From Hyphomicrobiales bacterium (GTDB taxonomy: Bacteria; Pseudomonadota; Alphaproteobacteria; Rhizobiales; Aestuariivirgaceae), in NCBI GenBank assembly GCA_027031305.1, contig JALVRJ010000374.1:601-9111 (forward strand): DNA of 8,511 nt, given 5' to 3'. The notes beneath the pieces were generated by a model. The model was not told the DNA's origin and made no database searches. It saw nothing but the letters and a program-made list of their open reading frames with translations. The translations under genes and the position numbers were made by a program. This document shows positions 1 through 6,545 of the stretch, piece by piece (positions within the stretch are counted from its first letter, which is position 1; every line of letters starts with the position of its first letter).

Positions 1-494
1 TCGGTGAGAAAACGCAGCAGACGCGGCAGGTCATAGGATTCGGGAAAGCCCTTGCGCCCCATCAGGCCGCGCCTTTGCAGCTCGGCATTGGGCAGCAGGA
101 AGCCGTCGGTGGGCACCAGGTCGACGCGCGGATGATCGTCCCAGCGCGAAAGGAGCTCGCGCAGCAGCCGCGCGGTGGTGGACTTGCCAACCGCCACGGA
201 ACCTGCCATGCCGATGATGAAGGGGACCTTGCGGCCGTTGCCGCCGAGAAACTGCTGGCGCGCCCTGAACAGCCGCTGCATGGCAGCCACGTGCAGGTTG
301 AGCAGCCGCGACAGGGGCAGGTAGACGGCTTCGACCTCCTCCAGGTCGATTTCCACCGCCACGCCGCGCACCTTTTCGAGGTCGGCTTCGGTCAGCGTCA
401 ACGGCGTGTCGGCGCGCAGGCGCGCCCATTGCGCCCGGGTGAAATGGCGAAAGGGCGAGAGGGCTTCCAGGTCCAGCTCGTCATGCGCGGGCAT
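1..494 (-). CDS. coaA: Pantothenate kinase type I, N-terminal part (3' end beyond window)
   Basis: CoaA phosphorylates pantothenate with ATP, the first and rate-controlling step of coenzyme A synthesis in the cytosol. Only the first 164 codons lie in the window, and the frame is still open at base 1. I translated the minus strand: the protein starts [18 protein letters not shown]. It carries the P-loop GSVAVGKST at residues 98-106 (nucleotide-binding Lys104), then [16 protein letters not shown] at about 124-139, where Asp130 matches the family's catalytic acidic residue, and [13 protein letters not shown] at 143-155. This order and spacing are those of the E. coli-type enzyme, about half of whose length is present. 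The ATG at 494-492 is set by a perfect GGAGGT (501-506 read on the minus strand) six bases upstream. The gene diverges from gpsA. I found no convincing promoter for it in the 166-base gap. CoA feedback on the enzyme is known for the family and cannot be judged here. Confidence 0.95.
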   Translation of the reverse strand, partial: MPAHDELDLEALSPFRHFTRAQWARLRADTPLTLTEADLEKVRGVAVEIDLEEVEAVYLPLSRLLNLHVAAMQRLFRARQQFLGGNGRKVPFIIGMAGSVAVGKSTTARLLRELLSRWDDHPRVDLVPTDGFLLPNAELQRRGLMGRKGFPESYDLPRLLRFLT

Positions 495-560
495 GGCGGC
501 ACCTCCGGAGGCGGGCGGGGCTGGCCGCGCGGTTGGGGTGGCCAGCGGAAATACCACTTG

Positions 561-590
561 TTGCCGTTGCCCTGCCTTCTGGCCCATAAT
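561..590 (+). promoter_or_regulatory. Candidate gpsA promoter
   Basis: TTGCCG (561-566) and CATAAT (585-590) are separated by 18 bases, a sigma-70-like pair in the gap between the divergent coaA and gpsA genes. Transcription would start near 597, giving a leader of about 65 bases before the gpsA ATG. The -10 box is good and the -35 box is moderate. This is a prediction by eye. Confidence 0.45.
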
Positions 591-660
591 CGCCGCGGCT
601 GGCAACTCTTTTCGTGCATTTCGCGCGGTTCGTGCGTCCTGGACAAAATGGGGAGACGGC

Positions 661-1665
661 ATGGAGCACATCGGCATCATCGGGGCGGGCGCGTGGGGCA
701 CGGCGCTGGCGCTGTCGTGCGCGCGGGCGGGGCACGCGGTTTCGCTGTGGGTGCGCGAGCCGGAACTGGCGGAGACAATGCGCCGGCGGCGGGAGAACGT
801 GCGCTATTTGCCCGACATCGCCTTGCCGGAGGCCATCATGCCGACCAACGACCTGGGCGAGGCGGCGGCGGGCGAGGTGCTGTTGCTGGTGACGCCGGCG
901 CAAACCACGCGCGAGATGCTGCGCGCCCTGAAGATGGTGGGCGCGGTTGACGAAAAACCGCTGGTGCTGTGCGCCAAGGGCATCGAGGTGGCGACGGGAG
1001 AGTTTCTGAGCGACGTGGTGGGCGAGGAGGCGCCGGCCTTCACGCCGTTCGTCCTTTCCGGCCCGAGCTTCGCCATCGAGGTGGCGAAGAACCTGCCGGC
1101 GGCGGTGACGCTGGCCGGCGAGGACATCGAGCGGGCGCGCGAATTGGCGCGGCTGCTGGCGCATCCACGCTTTCGCATCTATTCGTCCGATGACATCATC
1201 GGGGTGCAACTGGGAGGAGCGCTGAAGAACGTGCTGGCCATCGCCTGCGGCATCGTCGCCGGCATGGGACTTGGCGATTCCGCGCGGGCGGCGCTGCTGA
1301 CCCGGGCATTTGCCGAAATGCGGCGGCTGGGGCGGGCGCTGGGAGCGCGGGAGGAGACGCTGAGCGGCCTTTCCGGCCTGGGGGACCTGATGCTGACGGC
1401 GACGTCGGCCAAGTCGCGCAATTACACGCTGGGCGAGGAGCTGGGACGCGGGCGGTCGCTGGATGAGGTCATGGGAGAGCGCATCACGGTGGCGGAAGGC
1501 GTGTTCACGGCACAGATCGTCACCCGCATGGCGCAGGAACACGGCGTCGACATGCCGGTTTCGGAGGCGGTGCGGCGGGTGGTCACCGGCCAGTCGAAAC
1601 CGGTGGAGGAGGTCGAATGGTTGCTTTCCCGCCCGCTGCGCGATGAAACCGAGCCGGCTGGCTAG
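661..1665 (+). CDS. gpsA: NAD(P)-dependent glycerol-3-phosphate dehydrogenase
   Basis: GpsA reduces dihydroxyacetone phosphate to sn-glycerol-3-phosphate with NAD(P)H, supplying the backbone for phospholipids; it is cytosolic. The 334-residue product is the usual family length. The N terminus has the dinucleotide-binding motif [10 protein letters not shown] (residues 8-17). Further on are LCAKGIE at about 103-109, [10 protein letters not shown] at 133-142, and [17 protein letters not shown] with the conserved catalytic lysine at 189. [18 protein letters not shown] follows in the C-terminal helical domain, and all are family hallmarks. The ATG at 661 is preceded by GGGGAG (650-655) at a spacing of 5. 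The frame stays open upstream to about 406, but that part shows no GpsA homology and would overlap coaA, so it is excluded. The protein is intact and its codon use matches its neighbours. In many alphaproteobacteria gpsA sits beside tsaD; here it precedes rplS. Confidence 0.97.
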   Translation: MEHIGIIGAGAWGTALALSCARAGHAVSLWVREPELAETMRRRRENVRYLPDIALPEAIMPTNDLGEAAAGEVLLLVTPAQTTREMLRALKMVGAVDEKPLVLCAKGIEVATGEFLSDVVGEEAPAFTPFVLSGPSFAIEVAKNLPAAVTLAGEDIERARELARLLAHPRFRIYSSDDIIGVQLGGALKNVLAIACGIVAGMGLGDSARAALLTRAFAEMRRLGRALGAREETLSGLSGLGDLMLTATSAKSRNYTLGEELGRGRSLDEVMGERITVAEGVFTAQIVTRMAQEHGVDMPVSEAVRRVVTGQSKPVEEVEWLLSRPLRDETEPAG

Positions 1666-1696
1666 GTCCGATGCATCCAGGGCAAGGCTTTTGGCG

Positions 1697-1726
1697 TTGA
1701 CTTGCGAAGAATTTCGGGGCTATAGC
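1697..1726 (+). promoter_or_regulatory. rplS promoter
   Basis: TTGACT (1697-1702) and CTATAG (1720-1725) are 17 bases apart; reading the -10 as TATAGC (1721-1726) makes the spacing 18. This is close to the alphaproteobacterial housekeeping consensus. It lies 32 bases after the gpsA stop, so rplS need not depend on gpsA transcription. The expected start near 1732 leaves a leader of about 130 bases before rplS. Confidence 0.65.
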
Positions 1727-1768
1727 CTGTGCCAGCCAGTTTTATCGCAGCAGACATGCGCAATCGGC

Positions 1769-1838
1769 GACGCGCCTTTCGTCCGAGGGAGAGAGGCGGC
1801 GTTGGTTATTGACGTGTTTACGGGCGGAAGACTCCGCC
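1769..1838 (+). promoter_or_regulatory. Structured 5' leader of rplS, two hairpins
   Basis: The transcript leader between the rplS promoter and start codon can form two hairpins. The first pairs 1770-1780 with 1791-1802: eleven pairs including one wobble, one bulged G at 1798, and a ten-base loop GTCCGAGGGA. The second pairs GGCGGA (1823-1828) with TCCGCC (1833-1838) around the loop AGAC and ends 12 bases before the Shine-Dalgarno AGGGA (1851-1855). Ribosomal protein genes are often autoregulated through such leaders, and L19 leader motifs are described in Firmicutes and Flavobacteria. I do not recognise this one as a known class, and a regulatory role is inferred. Confidence 0.4.
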
Positions 1839-1864
1839 AGCGGATCAATCAGGGAATGCCCGCC

Positions 1865-2320
1865 ATGAACATCATCGAACAGCTGGAAAAGGAACAGGCG
1901 GAGAAGATCGCCGCGAAGCGCCCCATTCCGGACTTCCGCCCGGGCGACACCGTGGTGGTGGCGGTGCGGGTGACGGAAGGCGAACGCTCGCGCATCCAGA
2001 ACTTCGAGGGCGTGGTGATCGCGCGCAATGGCTCCGGCCTGAACGAGAGCTTCACCGTGCGCAAGATTTCCTACGGCGAGGGCGTGGAGCGCGTGTTCCC
2101 GCTGTACTCGCCGAACATCGAGGAAATCAAGGTGGTGCGCTATGGCCGCGTGCGCCGGGCCAAGCTGTATTACCTGCGTGGCCGCACCGGCAAGGCGGCG
2201 CGCATCCCGGAGCTGCTGCCGCACCAAGTGGCCAAGCGCAAGGCCGCCGCGGAGAAGGCCAAGGCCACGAAGCCGGCCGAACAGGCGGAGGCAAAGGCCG
2301 AGGCCGGCGGCGAGGAGTGA
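1865..2320 (+). CDS. rplS: 50S ribosomal protein L19
   Basis: L19 is a large-subunit protein at the interface with the 30S subunit. The 151-residue product has the full L19 core: [14 protein letters not shown] at the N terminus, then [20 protein letters not shown] (about 22-41), [11 protein letters not shown] (about 45-55), [20 protein letters not shown] (about 62-81) and [20 protein letters not shown] (about 92-111). The last 30 or so residues are an Ala/Lys/Glu-rich, probably disordered tail, longer than in the E. coli protein and common in alphaproteobacteria. The ATG at 1865 is preferred because AGGGA (1851-1855) lies nine bases upstream. An in-frame ATG at 1856 touches that site directly and would add only three residues. 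The usual rpsP-rimM-trmD partners are absent. leuC follows after 137 bases on the same strand, so co-transcription is possible. Confidence 0.97.
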   Translation: MNIIEQLEKEQAEKIAAKRPIPDFRPGDTVVVAVRVTEGERSRIQNFEGVVIARNGSGLNESFTVRKISYGEGVERVFPLYSPNIEEIKVVRYGRVRRAKLYYLRGRTGKAARIPELLPHQVAKRKAAAEKAKATKPAEQAEAKAEAGGEE

Positions 2321-2349
2321 CGGCCGCGCCCGCGGGACCGCATTGTTCC

Positions 2350-2385
2350 GACATGGCCAGGCCGGGCGCGCGTCCGGCCTATGTC
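2350..2385 (+). other. Bulged hairpin between rplS and leuC
   Basis: GACAT (2350-2354) pairs with ATGTC (2381-2385), and AGGCCGG (2359-2365) pairs with CCGGCCT (2374-2380), giving twelve pairs with a GGCC bulge on the 5' side and an eight-base loop. No T-run follows, so it is not a classical intrinsic terminator. It could be the rplS mRNA 3' end structure, or an element that sets the rplS-to-leuC ratio. I find no leucine-rich leader peptide beside it, so leu attenuation of the enteric kind is unlikely. Confidence 0.35.
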
Positions 2386-2457
2386 GCTTCGGGCTTCGGT
2401 GCCACACCTTTCTCCAACGGTTCCGTTCGCAATATCGAACATCGGGCTTGACAGACC

Positions 2458-3858
2458 ATGGCCGGCAAGACGCTGTATGACAAGATCTGGGACGCGCACG
2501 TCATCGAGACGAACGAGGATGGCTCGTCGCTCATTTTCATCGACCGGCATCTGATCCACGAGGTCACCAGCCCGCAGGCCTTCGAGGGGTTGCGGGCGGC
2601 CGGCCGCACGGTGCGGCATCCGGAAAAGACCCTCGCCGTGGTCGACCACAACGTGCCCACCACCGACCGCAGCAAGGGTATCGAGGACCCGGAGGCGAAG
2701 CTGCAAATCGAGACACTGGCGAGGAATTGCGCCGAGTTCGGCATCACCTATTTCGACGAGCACGACGAGCGCCAGGGCATCGTGCACGTGGTGGGGCCGG
2801 AACAGGGCTTCACGCTGCCCGGCACCACCATCGTGTGTGGCGACTCGCACACCTCCACCCATGGTGCCTTCGGGGCGCTGGCGCATGGCATTGGCACTTC
2901 GGAGGTGGAGCACGTGCTGGCCACCCAGACGCTGATCCAGAAAAAGGCGAAGAACATGCGCGTGTGGGTGCGCGGCCAGCTTCCCGACGGGGTGACGCCG
3001 AAGGACGTGATCCTGGCCATCATCGGCGAGATCGGCACCGCCGGCGGCACGGGCTATGTCATCGAATACGCCGGCAACGTGTTCGAGGAAATGTCCGTCG
3101 AGGGGCGCATGACGGTGTGCAACATGTCCATCGAGGCCGGGGCGCGCGCCGGGCTGATCGCTCCGGACGAGAAGACCATCGAATATTTCCGTGGCCGGCC
3201 GATGGCGCCGAAGGGCGAGCTGTGGGACAAGGCGGTGGCCTACTGGAAGACGCTGAAGAGCGACGATGATGCGGTGTTCGACAAGGAGGTGGAGCTGGAC
3301 GCCGCCAATCTGCCGCCGCTGGTGACCTGGGGCACCAGCCCGGAGGACGTGGTGTCGGTGAACGGCCGCGTGCCCGACCCGGCGGATGTGGAGGACGAAA
3401 CGCGGCGGGCCATGATCGCGCGCAAGCTGGACTACATGGGCTTGCGGCCGGGACAGAAGATCACCGACATCCCGGTGGACGTGGTGTTCATCGGCTCGTG
3501 CACCAACGGCCGGCTGGAAGACCTGCGCGCGGCGGCCGCGGTGGTGCGCGGCAAGACGGTGAACCCGGCGGTGAAGGCGCTGGTGGTGCCCGGCTCCGGG
3601 GTGGTGAAGGAACAGGCCGAGGCCGAGGGGCTGAACAAGGTGTTCAGGCAGGCCGGCTTCGAATGGCGCGAGCCGGGCTGCTCGATGTGCCTGGCCATGA
3701 ATGCCGACAGGCTTCAGCCGGGGCAGCGCTGCGCCTCCACTTCCAACCGAAACTTCGAGGGGCGGCAGGGTTTCAAGGGACGCACGCACCTGGTGTCGCC
3801 GGCCATGGCGGCGGCGGCCATCGCCGGGCATTTCGTGGATATTCGCTCGTGGGAGTGA
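2458..3858 (+). CDS. leuC: 3-Isopropylmalate dehydratase, large subunit
   Basis: LeuC and LeuD together isomerise 2-isopropylmalate to 3-isopropylmalate, the second committed step of leucine synthesis, using a [4Fe-4S] cluster. The 466-residue product matches the bacterial LeuC length. The N terminus [15 protein letters not shown] is typical, followed by [10 protein letters not shown] (about 62-71), [20 protein letters not shown] (about 125-144) and GSCTNGR (346-352). The cluster ligands are visible as Cys348, Cys408 and Cys411, the last two in GCSMCLAMN. The C terminus has the family pattern [12 protein letters not shown]. The ATG at 2458 fits the family N terminus although no clear Shine-Dalgarno precedes it. 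The partner gene leuD is not in the window: the 180 bases after the stop hold no recognisable gene and no clear terminator. In many alphaproteobacteria rplS and leuC are neighbours followed by leuD and leuB, so the left half of that arrangement is kept here. Confidence 0.97.
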   Translation: MAGKTLYDKIWDAHVIETNEDGSSLIFIDRHLIHEVTSPQAFEGLRAAGRTVRHPEKTLAVVDHNVPTTDRSKGIEDPEAKLQIETLARNCAEFGITYFDEHDERQGIVHVVGPEQGFTLPGTTIVCGDSHTSTHGAFGALAHGIGTSEVEHVLATQTLIQKKAKNMRVWVRGQLPDGVTPKDVILAIIGEIGTAGGTGYVIEYAGNVFEEMSVEGRMTVCNMSIEAGARAGLIAPDEKTIEYFRGRPMAPKGELWDKAVAYWKTLKSDDDAVFDKEVELDAANLPPLVTWGTSPEDVVSVNGRVPDPADVEDETRRAMIARKLDYMGLRPGQKITDIPVDVVFIGSCTNGRLEDLRAAAAVVRGKTVNPAVKALVVPGSGVVKEQAEAEGLNKVFRQAGFEWREPGCSMCLAMNADRLQPGQRCASTSNRNFEGRQGFKGRTHLVSPAMAAAAIAGHFVDIRSWE

Positions 3859-4038
3859 CGCGCCTTCCGGTGGCGGCGAGCGGCGCGTTCGCCCCACCTG
3901 TTCGCATGATGGCGGGGCGCGGGGTGATTTGACCTGGTTGTCGCTTGAACGATTTGGTATCAGGATTTCACGACGTCGGCACGAGCTTTCCGGTTCATGG
4001 CCGATGGCGACAGGACGAGACGTTAAGGGGGCATCAAG

Positions 4039-4245
4039 ATGGGTCTGGTAGACACGCTGGAGCGTGACACGGGGGGTGTCGCGGCGCGGACATTCGCGGT
4101 TTCCGGGGAGGACTCCAGCATGAACACCATGAAAGCGCAGCATTCCGCGATGCAGGCCGATATCTGCTTTCTGCGGTTCATCCTGGTGGGCTTGGCGCTG
4201 ACCACCTGTTTCCTGGGCGCGGCCACCGTCATGGCCATGTCCTGA
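4039..4245 (+). CDS. Small predicted single-span membrane protein, unknown function
   Basis: I do not recognise this family. The long form has 68 residues. Residues 1-27 are hydrophilic (MGLVDTLERDT at the start). The last 24 or so, FLRFILVGLALTTCFLGAAT followed by VMAMS, form one hydrophobic segment that can cross the inner membrane. Two in-frame starts look usable: ATG 4039 behind AAGGGGG (4025-4031) at a spacing of 7, and ATG 4120 behind GGGGAGGA (4105-4112), also at 7, giving a 41-residue protein made almost only of the membrane segment. The second site is the stronger Shine-Dalgarno. A stable hairpin (4063-4070 with 4076-4083) lies between them. Third codon positions are mostly G or C, which favours real coding. 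The stop is 3 bases before the TTG proposed for the downstream L,D-transpeptidase-like gene, suggesting coupled translation. The segment could also be an uncleaved signal anchor. Confidence 0.55.
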   Translation: MGLVDTLERDTGGVAARTFAVSGEDSSMNTMKAQHSAMQADICFLRFILVGLALTTCFLGAATVMAMS

Positions 4246-4248
4246 GTC

Positions 4249-4794
4249 TTGCGGGACGGGCGGAGACAGGGCGGTCTCTTTATTCTGAAATCACTGCCCG
4301 GGGCGCCGGAGCGGGGGTGGTTGCATCCGGCCGGCATGGCGGCGCGGGGCTGGCGCGTGGTGCTTGGCGCGCGGGGTGTCGCCCGCGTGCCGCGCGAGGG
4401 CGACCGGGCGACGCCCGCCGGGTGGTTGCGGCCGGTGGCGGTGTTGTTCCGCGCCGACCGGGTGGTGCGGCCACGGTGCTCGTTGCCGGTGCGCGCGATC
4501 GGCCCGGAGGATGGCTGGTGCGACGCGCCGGGGCATCCTCTTTACAACCGGTTCGTCCATCATCCCTTCGCCGCCAGCGCGGAGCGCCTGTGGCGGGAGG
4601 ATCATGCCTACGACCTGCTGGCGGTGCTGGACTTCAACCTGCACCCGCGCGCATCGGGCCGGGGCAGCGCCATTTTCCTGCACCTGATGCACGACGACGC
4701 GCGGCCGACGGCGGGGTGCATCGCCATGCGGCCAGCGGCCTTGCGCCGGTTCCTCGAACACCTCGCCCCCGGCGCGGGGATTGTGGTGGGCTGA
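4249..4794 (+). CDS. L,D-transpeptidase-like catalytic domain protein (YkuD / COG3786 type)
   Basis: YkuD-fold enzymes cross-link or modify peptidoglycan through a catalytic cysteine. The part from about residue 45 matches the short COG3786-type proteins: [14 protein letters not shown] (49-62), [17 protein letters not shown] (79-95), [17 protein letters not shown] (99-115), GRGSAIFLH (137-145) and PTAGCIAM (153-160). His145 and Cys157 are the expected catalytic pair. The numbering assumes the TTG at 4249, which lies 3 bases after the preceding stop and leaves room for the whole N-terminal strand region seen in relatives. It has no Shine-Dalgarno of its own. Other starts are TTG 4321, with GGAG nine bases upstream, and ATG 4336 (152 residues). 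No signal peptide is visible, so its route to the periplasm is unclear, as for other members of this short group. The relatives' G-H/Y-N segment reads DFN here (128-130). Family assignment is firm; start and substrate are not. Confidence 0.85.
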   Translation: MRDGRRQGGLFILKSLPGAPERGWLHPAGMAARGWRVVLGARGVARVPREGDRATPAGWLRPVAVLFRADRVVRPRCSLPVRAIGPEDGWCDAPGHPLYNRFVHHPFAASAERLWREDHAYDLLAVLDFNLHPRASGRGSAIFLHLMHDDARPTAGCIAMRPAALRRFLEHLAPGAGIVVG

Positions 4795-4846
4795 AGGCGC
4801 ATTATATTCGAATGGTGCGACGTTTCGCGCAGCCGATGGAATGGAC

Positions 4847-4875
4847 TTGCATAAGCCCGCTGGCGGATTTATAGC
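4847..4875 (+). promoter_or_regulatory. Candidate fdxA promoter
   Basis: TTGCAT (4847-4852) and TATAGC (4870-4875) are 17 bases apart, and the -10 resembles that of the rplS promoter. The predicted start near 4881 gives a leader of about 90 bases. A second possible pair lies just upstream: TTGTGG (4781-4786) and TATATT (4803-4808) with 16 bases between. Either would make fdxA independent of the genes before it. Confidence 0.5.
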
Positions 4876-4972
4876 CCGAGGGAGCCTTCAGCCGGCTGGA
4901 CGTCTCATCAACACACGCGGCTCAGGCATTTCCCGCCAGTTCCAGGCCGCCATTACAAGGGAACAGGGATCC

Positions 4973-5311
4973 ATGACCTACGTCGTCGTCGACAACTGCA
5001 TCATGTGCAAATACACCGATTGCGTGGAAGTCTGTCCGGTGGACTGCTTCTACGAGGGCAAGGTGATGCTGGTGATTGACCCGGACGAGTGCATCGACTG
5101 CGGCGTGTGCGAGCCGGAGTGCCCGGCGGAAGCCATCCTGCCCGACACCGAGCCGGGGCTGGAGAAATGGATCGAGCTGAACGCCAAGTATGCGAAGATC
5201 TGGCCCAACATCACCCACAAGAAGGACCCGCTGCCGGACGCGGAGAAATACGACGGCGAGCCGAACAAGCTGGAGAAGTATTTCACCGACGAACCGGGCG
5301 AGGGCGACTGA
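4973..5311 (+). CDS. fdxA: Seven-iron ferredoxin FdxA ([3Fe-4S][4Fe-4S])
   Basis: FdxA is a small soluble low-potential electron carrier. The 112-residue product has the complete seven-iron pattern of the Azotobacter FdI / Rhodobacter FdII group. Counting Met1, Cys9, Cys17 and Cys50 should hold the [3Fe-4S] cluster, and Cys21, Cys40, Cys43 and Cys46 the [4Fe-4S] cluster; Cys12 and Cys25 are the extra conserved cysteines. Key segments are [20 protein letters not shown] (9-28) and [20 protein letters not shown] (36-55). The C-terminal half, with [16 protein letters not shown], is the usual FdxA extension. ATG 4973 has AAGGGA (4957-4962) ten bases upstream and a nearer AGGGA (4965-4969). The frame is open further upstream but shows no ferredoxin sequence. 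The gene appears monocistronic: promoter in front, terminator at 5499-5537 behind, and yebC converging. The redox partner cannot be told from context. Confidence 0.97.
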   Translation: MTYVVVDNCIMCKYTDCVEVCPVDCFYEGKVMLVIDPDECIDCGVCEPECPAEAILPDTEPGLEKWIELNAKYAKIWPNITHKKDPLPDAEKYDGEPNKLEKYFTDEPGEGD

Positions 5312-5312
5312 G

Positions 5313-5436
5313 CCCAGAGTGCATGAAGGACCACCCATCACCCCGCGCTCCCACTCAACTCCCAACTGTGATCAACAAGAGCTTGGGTGGGGACGCGGGG
5401 TGGTTTGCGCCGGTCAGCCTTTGCGCAACCTGGTAT
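5313..5436 (+). repeat. Dispersed hairpin repeat, copy A
   Basis: This is one of two direct copies of an intergenic repeat in the window (copy B at 6546-6662). The first 16 bases, CCCAGAGTGCATGAAG, are identical in both, as is the end CTGGTAT. Overall the copies are about three quarters identical by eye, with small indels mainly in the loop. The centre is a long hairpin: 5341-5358 pairs with 5383-5400 (18 positions, one mismatch, two wobbles, 24-base loop), extendable by four more pairs to 5337/5404. The copy begins one base after the fdxA stop, so it lies in the fdxA 3' untranslated region. Between it and the terminator is a further nested hairpin, CTTCGCG (5453-5459) with CGCGAAG (5482-5488). 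It is neither a transposon nor a known REP class that I can name. Confidence 0.75.
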
Positions 5437-5498
5437 GATGGTATGAGCCCCGCTTCGCGCGGTGGCCGCTCCCGGCGGAGACGCGAAGGAAACGCAAG

Positions 5499-5537
5499 GG
5501 GCGCGCGTGGCGGAAGTGGCCATGCGCGTCCTTTTTT
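5499..5537 (+). terminator. Intrinsic terminator after fdxA
   Basis: A 13-pair stem, GGGCGCGCGTGGC (5499-5511) with GCCATGCGCGTCC (5519-5531), has two wobble pairs and a seven-base loop, and is followed directly by six T residues (5532-5537). This is a textbook rho-independent terminator for plus-strand transcription. It lies 33 bases before the 3' end of the convergent yebC gene. No matching T-run exists in the opposite direction, so it should act mainly on fdxA. Confidence 0.85.
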
Positions 5538-5570
5538 CGTCATGCCGGCCGTGTGGCGCTTCAGTATGGC

Positions 5571-6320
5571 TCAGGCGGCGGTGAGCTTCTTCATGACCTC
5601 GTCGGAAACCTCGAAATTGGAATAGACGTTCTGCACGTCGTCGTCCTCTTCCAGGGCTTGCAGCAGGCGCAGCATCCTTTCCGCCTTTTCCGCGTCCAGC
5701 TCGGTGGTGGTCTTGGGTTTCCACACGGGCCTGACCGATTCCGGTTCGCCCAGCGCGTCGCTGAGCGCCTGCGACACCGCGCCGAGGTCCTCGAAGGCGC
5801 AGATGATGGTGTGGGCGGTGTCGTCGGAGACCACGTCCTCGGCCCCGGCCTCGATGGCCGCCTCCATCACCGCGTCGGCGTCGGCCACGTCGGGCTTGTA
5901 GACGATCTCGCCAACGCGGTCGAACATGAAGGCGACCGAACCCGTCTCGCCAAGATTGCCTCCGTGCTTGGTGAAGATGGAGCGCACGGAGGAGGCGGTG
6001 CGGTTGCGGTTGTCGGTGAGGGCCTCGACGATGACGGCGGCGCCGCCGGGGCCGTAGCCCTCGTCGCGCACTTCCTCGTAGTTGGCGGCGTCGGCGCCGG
6101 AGGAGCGGTTGATGGCGCGCTGGATGTTGTCCTTGGGCATGGAGTGGGCGCGCGCGTTCTGAATCGCCAGCCGCAGGCGCGGGTTGGAGGCCGGGTCCGG
6201 CCCGCCGAGCTTGGCGGCGACGGTGATTTCGCGCGAGAGCTTGGCGAACAGCTTCGACCGCGCCGCGTCCTGGCGGTTCTTGCGATACATGATGTTCTTG
6301 AACTGCGAATGTCCTGCCAT
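5571..6320 (-). CDS. yebC: YebC/PmpR/TACO1 family protein
   Basis: YebC proteins are cytosolic. They were first described as DNA-binding regulators (PmpR), and related TACO1/YebC proteins are now linked to translation, including help at difficult proline-rich stretches. The 249-residue product has the family length and runs [20 protein letters not shown] at the N terminus, then [57 protein letters not shown] and [18 protein letters not shown]. The C-terminal domain is acidic, with [18 protein letters not shown] near the end. The ATG at 6320-6318 has AGAGGA (6326-6331, minus strand) five bases upstream. A strong promoter is present at 6395-6423. In alphaproteobacteria yebC is often followed by ruvCAB; here it is followed by the convergent fdxA. 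Direct repeat copies lie on both sides. The gene is intact. Confidence 0.95.
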   Translation of the reverse strand: MAGHSQFKNIMYRKNRQDAARSKLFAKLSREITVAAKLGGPDPASNPRLRLAIQNARAHSMPKDNIQRAINRSSGADAANYEEVRDEGYGPGGAAVIVEALTDNRNRTASSVRSIFTKHGGNLGETGSVAFMFDRVGEIVYKPDVADADAVMEAAIEAGAEDVVSDDTAHTIICAFEDLGAVSQALSDALGEPESVRPVWKPKTTTELDAEKAERMLRLLQALEEDDDVQNVYSNFEVSDEVMKKLTAA

Positions 6321-6394
6321 GGCCGTCCTCTTGGCTGTTGCGTCGGTTGTGTCGCAGTGCGTGATGATGCGCGATGGTTCGCGGTTCCGGGCAA

Positions 6395-6423
6395 GATATG
6401 GCGGGAAACGGGGCGGCTGTCAA
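6395..6423 (-). promoter_or_regulatory. yebC promoter
   Basis: On the minus strand a perfect TTGACA (6423-6418) is followed after exactly 17 bases by CATATC (6400-6395). The run ATTTTT just upstream of the -35 may act as an UP-like element. The predicted start near 6388 gives a leader of roughly 68 bases. It would let yebC be transcribed independently of ymdB. Confidence 0.65.
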
Positions 6424-6459
6424 AAATGATCCCTGCGCTGGGCCGCGAACGGCTCCGGT

Positions 6460-6514
6460 CCTCTCTCCACCCGCCTTCCGGATTCCGACGGCGCGGGCCA
6501 GGGTGGGGGAGAGG
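6460..6514. repeat. GC-rich inverted repeat between yebC promoter and repeat copy B
   Basis: The left arm 6460-6472 (CCTCTC, T, CCACCC) pairs with the right arm 6501-6514 (GGGTGG, GG, GAGAGG): twelve pairs with one small internal asymmetry and a 28-base GC-rich spacer. No T-run follows on either side. Together with copy B (6546-6662) and the yebC promoter it fills the 341-base gap between yebC and ymdB (6321-6661), in which I see no gene. It resembles the GC-rich palindromes scattered between genes in many high-GC bacteria. The family is not identified. Confidence 0.5.
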
Positions 6515-6545
6515 GTTGTCCGCGCATTCCGGGCGCGGAGGGCAT

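Noticed and set aside
406..660. N-terminal extension of gpsA to the first in-frame start
   Set aside because: It would overlap coaA and contains no family sequence; the Rossmann motif begins right after ATG 661, which has a good Shine-Dalgarno.
481..1542. Minus-strand open frame antisense to gpsA
   Set aside because: Its composition is that of a shadow frame, and gpsA on the other strand is complete and certain.
2381..2457. Leucine leader peptide starting at ATG 2381
   Set aside because: The reading frame is not leucine-rich and runs into leuC out of frame without a stop near a terminator.
2448..2478. TTGACA just before leuC as a promoter
   Set aside because: The only -10-like sequence is CTGTAT, 19 bases away and inside leuC, so a transcript from it would lack the leuC start.
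3859..4038. Gene or terminator in the gap after leuC
   Set aside because: I found only weak promoter-like pieces (TTGACC at 3929 without a spaced -10), no stable hairpin with a T-run and no plausible coding frame.
2170..4143. Long open frame (about 657 codons) on the minus strand across rplS and leuC
   Set aside because: It lies antisense to two certain genes, is rich in His/Arg/Gly, has no recognisable domain, and is an expected by-product of high GC.
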